From Holosporaceae bacterium 'Namur' (GTDB lineage: Bacteria > Pseudomonadota > Alphaproteobacteria > Rickettsiales > Midichloriaceae): a stretch of 22,527 nt of DNA. Below, one piece after another: positions 17,301 to 22,527 of this stretch (its first letter is position 1; the number at the start of each line of letters is the position of its first letter). The notes under the pieces are model-generated. The model worked only from the letters and a program-made list of their open reading frames with translations. It did no database searches and had not been told where the DNA came from. The stretch covers positions 1 through 22,527 of the forward strand of contig JACGYV010000020.1 in the NCBI GenBank assembly GCA_014116815.1, read 5' to 3'. The position numbers and the translations under genes are program-made.

Positions 17301-20300
17301 ATTATTTGCTACTGCCTTCTTTACATACTCATTTTTACCCTTGAATGCCTTTGTTAGTGCGGCAATTATATTAGGGCTCCCCCGCCCTATCTTTCCTAAA
17401 CTCTCTACTGCTACTTGTCTTACCTCATCGCTTTCATGATTAAGAGTCTCTATCAACGTTGCGATCACCTCAGGGCTCTCATAGCCTATTTTACCTAAAC
17501 TCTTCGCTGCTGTTTTGGTTATATAATGATTTTCAGCCTTAAACGCTTCTATTAGTGTTGAAATCACCTGAGGGCTTCCCTGCCCTATTTTACCTAAACT
17601 CTTCGCTACTACACCCCTTACATACTTATCATCTTCGTCCTTAAGCTTATCTATTAATGCTGAAATTACCTGAGGGCTTCCCTGCCCTATTTTACCTAAA
17701 CTCTTCGCTGCTACATGCCTTACATACCAATCATCTGCACCCTTAAGCATTTCTATTAGTGCTGAAATCACTTCAGTGCTTCCATACCCTAACTTACCTA
17801 AACTCTTCGCTGCTTCTCGCCATACCCCCTTATCTTCATCCTTAAGCAAAGCTATCAGTGCTGAAATTACCTCATTACTACTTTGCCCAAGGTTACCTAA
17901 ACTCTTCGCTGCTGCTCGTCTTAGATAGCTATCTTTATCCTTAAGCTTTTCTATTAGTGCTGAAATCACTTCAGGACTACCATGCCCTAGCTTACCTAAA
18001 CTCTTCGCTGCTGTTTTGGTTATATAATGATTTTTAGCCTTAAACGCTTCCATTAGTGTTGAAATTACCTGAGGGCTTCCCTGCCCTAGCTCACCTAAAA
18101 TCCTACATATGTCACCTCTTACATACTTATCATCTTCGTCCTTAAGCCCCTCAATTAGTGCGGCAACCACTTCAGAGTTTCCCTGCCCTATTTTACCTAA
18201 ACTCTTCGCTGCTATTATCCTTACCCACTTATCTTCGTCCTTAAGATCCTCTACTAACACTGCAATCACCTCAGGCTTTCCACCATACCCTAGTTCACCT
18301 AAAATTTCTGCTAATTCTATTCTTATCCGACTGCTCCTTTTATCCTTAAGCGCTTCTATTAATACCGCAACCACCTTAGGATTAATATACCCTAACTTAC
18401 CTAAACTCTTTGCTGCTGCTATTATCCCCCCACTTTCATCCTTAAGCTTTTCTATTAGTGCTGAAATCACTTCAGGACTACCATGCCCTAGCTTACCTAA
18501 ACTTTTAGTCGCAAATCGTCTTATACGATCACCCTCATAGCCATAGAGACTTAAAATAAAACCTTTTATAAATCCGTCATTATATTCAAGTAATTCTAAA
18601 AGCACTGTAAGCATCATTTTAGCTATATTAGGCGTATTACATAGTATTTTTAATATTATATTACTACCTTTAGCAGGGTACCCTCTTATCCATTTCTTTA
18701 TATAATCTATCAGCTCCTTATGCTTTGCTACTTTATCACTTGCTTTACATTCCTCTAAACATCTGATTACAAGATTTGCATGCCTTACCCCTATTAAGTC
18801 TTTTGGTTCGCTTTCAATTATTTCCCAAAACCTACTTAAATATTCATAGTTATTCTGTGCCCTACCTTTCTGGTATAATAGCCCTGCTGTAAACCACCAC
18901 ATAACCTCATAGTACGGTGTATATTTATGCTCTCTTATTATATCTATTGCTTGCTCATATTCTTTGCTTTTTAGATTCTCTAATGACCTTGCTATAAACT
19001 TTGCTGCATAATACTCCTGGAAACTTAAGTGTAAGAAATATACCTCTCCATCTTTGTCTCCTCCTATAACCTTTAGTAGTCCACTCTTTAGTACCTCTCC
19101 TAATAGGTTACTTTTGCCAATTCTATTTTGCTCTTCCTCAATAATTTGTCTAATATCCTTTATTGATATTATGATCTTATTACTTTCCATCCCTCTAAAT
19201 GCTATCTTCTCAAGACACCTAGTTATACTAGATGTCTTCTCTCTTAGTAACACCTCATCTACTTCTTCTAGTTCTATATAATGGTTCTTTACTATATATC
19301 TCTCAAGCAATCTTCGCGTTATAGTTGCGTATAACTCACTTATAGTATCTATCTTCTCTATCCCACCACTTATACCCCATGCACTGCATATTAATTCTAA
19401 ATTAATTGGTATATGTGCTATTCCCCATAGACTCTTATTGTTCTTTAAAAATTTTAATATACTTTCTGCTCTTTCGGGCTTAAATATTTTAATATATCTC
19501 TCTATATCCTGATCAATAAAACCTACATTCTCAAGCTCTTGGTCAAACTTATATTCTATCTTAAGTGGCCTGGATGTTACTGTTACGTATTCTTCTTCTA
19601 ATAACTTTTTTACTATCTTCTTTAGCTTAGTTCCTATCACTCCTCTATTAAATAAGGGTACTATCTCGTCATAACCATCAAGAATAAATAATATATTGTC
19701 TTTATGCTTGACCAGGAATTCACTTATTTTCTTTTCCTCTAACTTTTCAATGCCATATAACTCACTTATAAATCCTTCAAGAGTTAAGCTAGAATTTGCT
19801 TCTATTTGATTTGCTAATTCTCTAAGTGGTATTTTTATTACTAACTTAAACTTATCCTGCCATATTTCACCATTCTGCCATGCAACTGTTAAGTATTGAC
19901 ATAGTGTAGTCTTTCCTATCCCAGCTCGCCCGTATATAACTAACTTCTTACTACTTGCGTCCTTAAATAATTCTTCAATCTTTATTTCTTTCTTAGGCTT
20001 ATGTATTTCCTCATAACTCGATATCCTTTGTTCTCTATATGCCCCTTTATATTTATCTTCCTCTTCGGTATTCCCTCCTTCTTCTTTCATCCTCCTTTCT
20101 TTTTCTTTTATTTCTTGCTGCTCTATTATTACTAGATTTATAAAACTTTCTGTAATCGGGTATTCCTGATCTGCCCAAAATAATTTGAGCTTATCATTTT
20201 CTTTATAAAAGTTTTTAATCGATCTAATAATCCTTTCTTCAGCACTTTCAGCTATCAAAAGTTCTTCGGAAGTGATAATCTCAGCTTCTCCTTCTTCTGA

Positions 20301-20357
20301 ATCATCCTGGGAAGCGTTTGAATTAATTATATGTCTAGATAAATCTTTAGAATACAT
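14376..20357 (-). CDS. NACHT ATPase fused to HEAT, ankyrin, TPR and nucleotidyltransferase domains (NLR-like, 1993 aa)
   Basis: After an acidic, helical N-terminus (1-135) comes a NACHT NTPase: Walker A GRAGIGKTT (143-151), Walker B LFILDGYDE (223-231) and TSRP (261-264). FLHLSFQEYYAA (441-452) then matches the motif found in the winged-helix region of animal NLRs. About 12-13 HEAT repeats follow (610-1030, ~33 residues each), then ankyrins (about 1169-1253), TPR-like helices, a GlnD/DUF294-like nucleotidyltransferase (G1451-S1452; D1463-x-E1465), more TPR-like helices (about 1756-1820) and 3 ankyrins (about 1866-1976). The order sensor repeats, NACHT switch and catalytic domain suggests a ligand-triggered oligomeric ATPase. 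Whether it acts on the host or in anti-phage defence (bacterial NACHT proteins are known there) is open. ATG 20357 lacks a Shine-Dalgarno. It is the first gene of its unit and lacks the shared C-terminal module. Confidence 0.88.
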   Translation of the reverse strand: MYSKDLSRHIINSNASQDDSEEGEAEIITSEELLIAESAEERIIRSIKNFYKENDKLKLFWADQEYPITESFINLVIIEQQEIKEKERRMKEEGGNTEEEDKYKGAYREQRISSYEEIHKPKKEIKIEELFKDASSKKLVIYGRAGIGKTTLCQYLTVAWQNGEIWQDKFKLVIKIPLRELANQIEANSSLTLEGFISELYGIEKLEEKKISEFLVKHKDNILFILDGYDEIVPLFNRGVIGTKLKKIVKKLLEEEYVTVTSRPLKIEYKFDQELENVGFIDQDIERYIKIFKPERAESILKFLKNNKSLWGIAHIPINLELICSAWGISGGIEKIDTISELYATITRRLLERYIVKNHYIELEEVDEVLLREKTSSITRCLEKIAFRGMESNKIIISIKDIRQIIEEEQNRIGKSNLLGEVLKSGLLKVIGGDKDGEVYFLHLSFQEYYAAKFIARSLENLKSKEYEQAIDIIREHKYTPYYEVMWWFTAGLLYQKGRAQNNYEYLSRFWEIIESEPKDLIGVRHANLVIRCLEECKASDKVAKHKELIDYIKKWIRGYPAKGSNIILKILCNTPNIAKMMLTVLLELLEYNDGFIKGFILSLYGYEGDRIRRFATKSLGKLGHGSPEVISALIEKLKDESGGIIAAAKSLGKLGYINPKVVAVLIEALKDKRSSRIRIELAEILGELGYGGKPEVIAVLVEDLKDEDKWVRIIAAKSLGKIGQGNSEVVAALIEGLKDEDDKYVRGDICRILGELGQGSPQVISTLMEAFKAKNHYITKTAAKSLGKLGHGSPEVISALIEKLKDKDSYLRRAAAKSLGNLGQSSNEVISALIALLKDEDKGVWREAAKSLGKLGYGSTEVISALIEMLKGADDWYVRHVAAKSLGKIGQGSPQVISALIDKLKDEDDKYVRGVVAKSLGKIGQGSPQVISTLIEAFKAENHYITKTAAKSLGKIGYESPEVIATLIETLNHESDEVRQVAVESLGKIGRGSPNIIAALTKAFKGKNEYVKKAVANNLVAIFNKSPELAEDIARLVVNKKLIDEIMLVPGSFKLALTCFTLTSNAQWLDSLNDSYVALMVRADQHHYEGWRCNALRFGNIISSKSAIMLSNSGKLKLISGESVEEFILNKKQRSLLLTRLAKFRRYQSIPNVSYKVSTAQPLISKQEELYQVILENNHANLEGLISNGVDLTILDKEGNTPLHYTIKSNADIELIKIVVKGDANLNAVDRDGNTAFNLAVKLGKVEIANYLENKLVVDKISKKADFSKNLKQKIADATYQLCQEKYKDAFNSYQAALSIAEGENNQVAYCYILLKLGDYYLYQQNNYKSYKFAALYYSAARVIGEIYSEVNDIFDSDYFAHKQLYLETLFLKKICKKSIPDVKCYQYHKERLKEIRAEARSSADDKGIEIKKILQSNTQYMVELASIIFMECISLLGIPPCEYAIVGLGSMARKEISIYSDIEYMILLGERYSIEDPRYQYFVQLALLFELKVISIGETFERPLPLSLEQIIHKGFSLDEGPNTPNSDLHKGNVYISELINIPHGIAELQSKVDCIMANALRLGILIQGNSNLFNKYQQALGNELYKQFRGMPLHQQQALELMEEDIGLYKSRLNDRIESLCFNAKADMYRFISNIINHLSLYYSVQTSNSWDRLEELKNKEHISEIAYERLSKLLDFALKMRIKTHLFYEREKENIYSQGGTSNKEYQLNEEEKKELEEAYKILVAIHKATKEFIQSKSFYYDDAYEATPSVNAKLAIAKGSRDEGIRLYQEALSADADNLGIMRELVDLLKQENKYDQVLKVAQQMKEVAQRKYGIRHDDAKYASEAIEFANFKLSSQSPKVTEKLERKETLTFEEASNSIINSLFKAVKRNNIGDIQELIERGIDINCRESNFGSTTLHIAAKGNIGIVSLLIENKAQLNPQDEKGRTPLHLAAKYNQVEVVKLLLEKGADREIRDKQGFRASDYINSNQHRLRILLESQNKGKERNK
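17490..17712 (-). repeat. HEAT-repeat block duplication, copy A
   Basis: This 223-bp stretch is nearly the same as 17991-18213, 501 bp (five HEAT repeats) away, including KNHYITKTAAKSLGK/ENHYITKTAAKSLGK and DEDDKYVRG. Long stretches are identical in DNA, showing a recent in-frame block duplication in the HEAT array. Confidence 0.75.
17991..18213 (-). repeat. HEAT-repeat block duplication, copy B
   Basis: Partner of 17490-17712. The two diverge mainly where copy B encodes GDICRILGELG in place of GVVAKSLGKIG. Confidence 0.75.
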
Positions 20358-20402
20358 TTTTATATAAAATTATTTAAATAGATAATTTAAAACACTGTTT
20401 TA

Positions 20403-20416
20403 TAGCTTATAAGCTA
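20403..20416. promoter_or_regulatory. 14-bp perfect palindrome upstream of the NACHT gene
   Basis: TAGCTTATAAGCTA is its own reverse complement and ends 46 bp before the NACHT start. It could be an operator half-site pair. In AT-rich DNA such palindromes also arise by chance. Confidence 0.3.
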
Positions 20417-20671
20417 GCAACCATTTTTTTATTAATATCTTAGTAAATTATATGTACTAATTTTAGCATTTTACTCTAGCCTATTAATTATAAATGTTTA
20501 TCTCAGATCTTATATATGCATTTATATTCCCTCTTCTTTACATCTATAGTTCCATAGGATTTTAGTTGCTATGCTGGCCTACCGGCGTGATAAGTGCGAA
20601 AAATCACCATAGCGTATTATCAACTATGATTTTAAAGGCCAAGAGAATAAGTATAAGTATTGTTAATTATA

Positions 20672-20718
20672 GGCGCTATGTCGCTACAGCGCTATTGAGG
20701 CGTGCTTCCTCCGCGCCT
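20672..20718. other. GC-rich double hairpin of unknown nature
   Basis: Two adjacent stem-loops: GCGCT (20673-20677) with AGCGC (20688-20692), and AGGCGTG (20698-20704) with CGCGCCT (20712-20718; one G-T pair, 7-base loop). The surrounding 58 bases are about two thirds G+C, against an AT-rich background. It could be a small RNA, a palindromic repeat element or remnant of foreign DNA; no family was recognised. Confidence 0.4.
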
Positions 20719-20811
20719 TAGCCGGCTGGTTGTTTCATATTCTTATGCGAATTTATAGGTTTAATTTTTTAAATACTTACCTCTAATATAACATAAGTAT
20801 CATGATTCTAA

Positions 20812-20830
20812 AGGGCTTTGTTGCGGAAAT
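20812..20830 (+). mobile_element. Possible solo inverted-repeat end of an IS5-type element
   Basis: AGGGCTTTGTTGCGGAAAT resembles the GGCTTTGTTG-A/C terminal repeats of IS5/IS903-like elements. No partner repeat or transposase is present in the window, so at best it is a relic. Short match only. Confidence 0.3.
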
Positions 20831-20839
20831 GTTGATACC

Positions 20840-20857
20840 CCAAATCAAATGATTTGG
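20840..20857 (-). terminator. Hairpin directly after yoeB
   Basis: CCAAATC-AAAT-GATTTGG forms a 7-bp stem with a 4-base loop immediately next to the yoeB stop codon (20858-20860). There is no T-run on the minus strand, so it may be a weak terminator or a stabilising 3' hairpin. Confidence 0.35.
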
Positions 20858-21112
20858 TTAATAATGATACCTGCATTGTATTATAATTAAAGACTCATCC
20901 TCGATTCTATAAACTAATCTATGTTCCATTGTTATTCTCCTCGACCAACAACCGGCCATATCAAATTTTAATGGCTCAGGCATTCCTTTCCCATTAAAAG
21001 GAGACCTTGTTATTTCTTTAATCAATTCATTTATTTTTTGAAGAATGCGTTTATCATTTTTTTGCCAATAAAGATAATCATCCCAAGCATCATCTGTAAA
21101 AAGAATTTTCAT
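20858..21112 (-). CDS. yoeB: YoeB toxin, ribosome-dependent mRNA interferase
   Basis: 84 residues, the same length as E. coli YoeB and similar throughout (WDDYLYWQ, INELIK, WSRRIT-EHRLVY, CRYHY). The catalytic residues known from E. coli are conserved at the same positions: E46, R65, H83 and the terminal Y84. YoeB binds the ribosomal A site and cleaves mRNA during translation. The gene starts 1 bp after the antitoxin stop codon, the usual order antitoxin then toxin, so the pair is co-transcribed and translationally coupled. All key residues are intact, so the toxin is probably active. Confidence 0.95.
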   Translation of the reverse strand: MKILFTDDAWDDYLYWQKNDKRILQKINELIKEITRSPFNGKGMPEPLKFDMAGCWSRRITMEHRLVYRIEDESLIIIQCRYHY

Positions 21113-21113
21113 T

Positions 21114-21368
21114 TTATTTTTCTATTAGCTTTCTTTCAGTGTATTTCTTATCCTTCAAATCTTGAAGCGCCTTAGTAATGTGTTCAGCATTTTTTGGGCT
21201 TCTCAATAAATATAAAGTTTCCTCAACTCCATTATAATCTTCTAAAGACATCATAACAACAGGTGAGGCATTTTGCCTTGTAATTATTATGGGAGAATGA
21301 TTCTCACAAACATTATTCATTGTTTGAGTAAAGTTTTTACGTGCTTGAGTATAAGTAATAGCATCCAT
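21114..21368 (-). CDS. yefM: YefM antitoxin (Phd/YefM family)
   Basis: 84 residues matching E. coli YefM in layout: N-terminal DNA-binding part (TYTQARKNF), core ITRQNASPVVMMSLEDYN, then EETLYLLRSP leading into the toxin-binding C-terminal tail. It neutralises YoeB by wrapping around it and represses its own operon with YoeB as co-repressor. ATG 21368 has AGAGG 5 bases upstream. A promoter with a central palindrome lies just ahead, fitting autoregulation. The pair sits between an IS6 element and a possible IS5 relic, so mobile acquisition is likely. Confidence 0.93.
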   Translation of the reverse strand: MDAITYTQARKNFTQTMNNVCENHSPIIITRQNASPVVMMSLEDYNGVEETLYLLRSPKNAEHITKALQDLKDKKYTERKLIEK

Positions 21369-21388
21369 ATGAACCTCTTTTTATTTAA

Positions 21389-21418
21389 AGCATACCATAT
21401 GAGTACTTATTAAGTCAA
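21389..21418 (-). promoter_or_regulatory. Promoter and possible operator of yefM-yoeB
   Basis: On the minus strand, TTGACT (21418-21413) and TATGCT (21394-21389) are separated by 18 bases, a good sigma-70-type match. The palindrome AGTACT (21402-21407) lies between them. E. coli YefM binds palindromes with a TGTACA core, so AGTACT is a plausible operator. Confidence 0.6.
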
Positions 21419-21457
21419 TTCTTTATGTTCAAATAGGGGGCACAACAGACTTCTCGT

Positions 21458-22312
21458 GGCAGTGTTGCAAAGAATAGAATTGAAGGAAGAAGGTATCTAG
21501 TTTTATAAGATTCTTTAGAATATATAAGCAGGAGTAGGTAAGTAAAATTGTCTTTCAATAAAGTATTTAATATTTATAGCCGAGCTTTTAAGTAAGTGAT
21601 AAAGCTGCCCCTTAAATAACATAGTCATTGTCTCAATACCTCGAATGGTGTTATAAGCTGTTTTATAACTATGATAACCCATAGCATCTTTGGTTTTCCA
21701 TTTTACCCGTCTATGATCTTGTTCAATTATGTTATTTAAGTATTTGTTCTTTCTAAGAACAGTATTAGTAAATTTGCCTTCTTTTTGCAGCTTAGTAAAT
21801 GCCAAGGCATATGATTGGTTAGCATCTACAGTAATACTTTTAGGTTCAAAAGTATTTTTCTTATTAAGCAATTTGGTTAAGAATAATTTAGCTGCTTTAT
21901 GGTCACGTGTTTTGCTTAAGTAAAAATCAATAGTGTTTTTATTATTATCGATCGCTCTGTATAAGTATAACCACTTACCTTTAACTTTTATGTAAGTTTC
22001 ATCTAGGTACCAAGAAGAATTGACAGATTTGAGAAAGTAGCTAACTTTCTTTTGTATTTCAGGACCATAATGCTGAACCCACCTATATATTGTGCTTGGA
22101 TAGATGTTTAATCCTCTTTCTTCCATCATCTCGCTCAAATTACGGTAGCTAAGTCTATATCTTAGATACCAGCGTACACATAATAAGATTATTTCTCCTT
22201 CATAATGACGCCACTTGAAATCTATAGGATTATACTTTCTCATATGAATATATCATTAGTTGCTTGCTTAGCTTTATAGCTACTCTCATATCTTATTCTT
22301 TGCAACACTACC
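21458..22312 (-). mobile_element. Complete IS6-family insertion sequence (855 bp)
   Basis: Ends are GGCAGTGTTGCAAAGAATA at 21458-21476 and the reverse complement of GGTAGTGTTGCAAAGAATA at 22294-22312, 18 of 19 identical. The GGC-TGTTGCAAA end is typical of IS6/IS26/IS240. The length and single transposase gene also fit the family. The flanks (CTTCTCGT left, TTTTTTAG right) show no 8-bp target duplication, so it either arrived by cointegrate formation or later rearranged with another copy. Confidence 0.88.
21515..22243 (-). CDS. IS6-family DDE transposase
   Basis: 242 residues, standard for IS6/IS240. An N-terminal helix-turn-helix (LSYRNLSEMMEERG..YPSTIYRW, about residues 31-55) precedes the catalytic core with D81 (WYLDETYIKVKG), D140 (ITVDANQS) and E174 (NIIEQDHRRVK). 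The 34-residue spacing between the second D and E is characteristic. The frame is intact from ATG 22243 to TAA 21515-21517, and the inverted repeats are well kept, so the element may be active. It catalyses replicative transposition through cointegrates. No clear Shine-Dalgarno precedes the start. Confidence 0.93.
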   Translation of the reverse strand: MRKYNPIDFKWRHYEGEIILLCVRWYLRYRLSYRNLSEMMEERGLNIYPSTIYRWVQHYGPEIQKKVSYFLKSVNSSWYLDETYIKVKGKWLYLYRAIDNNKNTIDFYLSKTRDHKAAKLFLTKLLNKKNTFEPKSITVDANQSYALAFTKLQKEGKFTNTVLRKNKYLNNIIEQDHRRVKWKTKDAMGYHSYKTAYNTIRGIETMTMLFKGQLYHLLKSSAINIKYFIERQFYLPTPAYIF

Positions 22313-22527
22313 TTTTTTAGCCCGTTTTTATAAAAACCTAAAATTAGCTCTTATTCTATATGGATTTATACTTTTTTATCAATGACTTTTGTTTAAAGTC
22401 TCATAAATTTAATATGCTCATTTTCATCTAATTAACCATATATTTTATTCCTGCCTTTATACTAAATTTACTCTCCAACTTATAGTTGCAATTAATTCTG
22501 GAAAATAAAATTATAGAATCATTTATT
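22313..22527. other. AT-rich sequence beyond the IS6 element, no gene seen
   Basis: I see no open frame with a ribosome binding site and no RNA gene here. A 14-base palindrome GTTTTTATAAAAAC lies near 22325-22338, probably a by-product of AT content. Confidence 0.5.

Larger units (their letters stand above)
20358..20857. other. 500-bp gene-free region: NACHT leader, GC-rich hairpin segment, IS-end remnant
   Basis: No open frame with a ribosome binding site was found. The part nearest the NACHT gene is very AT-rich and contains a 14-bp palindrome. Positions 20570-20735 are unusually GC-rich for this window. A sequence resembling an IS5-type end lies at about 20812-20830, and a hairpin follows the yoeB stop codon. 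No complete promoter for the NACHT gene could be assigned with confidence. Confidence 0.5.

Noticed and set aside
17400..18540. Regularly spaced ~99-bp direct repeats resembling a repeat array or CRISPR
   Set aside because: The period is 33 codons, the units are translated HEAT repeats in frame, and there are no short unique spacers or cas genes.
21729..21923. Plus-strand ORF opposite the IS6 transposase
   Set aside because: It lies wholly antisense to an intact DDE transposase and has no recognisable features.
22313..22320. Target-site duplication of the IS6 element
   Set aside because: The eight bases on the two sides (CTTCTCGT and TTTTTTAG) do not match.

Overview
The window is AT-rich and dominated by four very large, intact, same-strand genes. 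They encode eukaryote-like modules: ankyrin repeats, HEAT repeats, TPR-like helices, a NACHT ATPase, leucine-rich repeats, a Ulp1-like cysteine protease and a PP2C phosphatase. Around them lie insertion-sequence debris and a YefM/YoeB toxin-antitoxin pair. This combination suggests an obligate intracellular bacterium, most plausibly a Rickettsiales-type endosymbiont. That assignment is inference: no rRNA or housekeeping gene is present, and chromosome versus plasmid cannot be told.

Left edge (1-893): the first codons of an IS3-type OrfA run off the window. A 557-bp unit follows, bounded by a perfect 28-bp inverted repeat and containing a decayed tyrosine-recombinase fragment. The unit's right end directly abuts the stop codon of the first giant gene.

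Core (894-20357, all minus strand): transcription runs from high to low coordinates. The first pair is a NACHT-HEAT-ankyrin-TPR-nucleotidyltransferase protein (14376-20357) followed 31 bp later by an ankyrin protein with a CE-clan (Ulp1-like) cysteine protease domain (9455-14344). A perfect 12-bp-stem terminator closes this unit. The second pair is a PP2C-family phosphatase (7721-9340) followed 20 bp later by a 2268-residue protein with TPR-like, nucleotidyltransferase, kinase-like, LRR and ankyrin regions (894-7700).

The four genes are linked by shared parts. The NACHT protein and the 2268-residue protein carry the same GlnD/DUF294-like nucleotidyltransferase module. The protease and the 2268-residue protein end in the same ~130-residue C-terminal module, which is also similar at DNA level. 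Phosphatase with kinase-like domain, protease and nucleotidyltransferases, all on protein-protein repeat scaffolds, look like a set of host-directed effectors, or alternatively an NLR-like immune/conflict system. The sequence alone does not decide.

Right edge (20358-22527): a 500-bp gene-free stretch holds a locally GC-rich, hairpin-forming segment and a 14-bp palindrome. After it come yefM-yoeB with a recognisable promoter, then a complete IS6-family element with intact DDE transposase.
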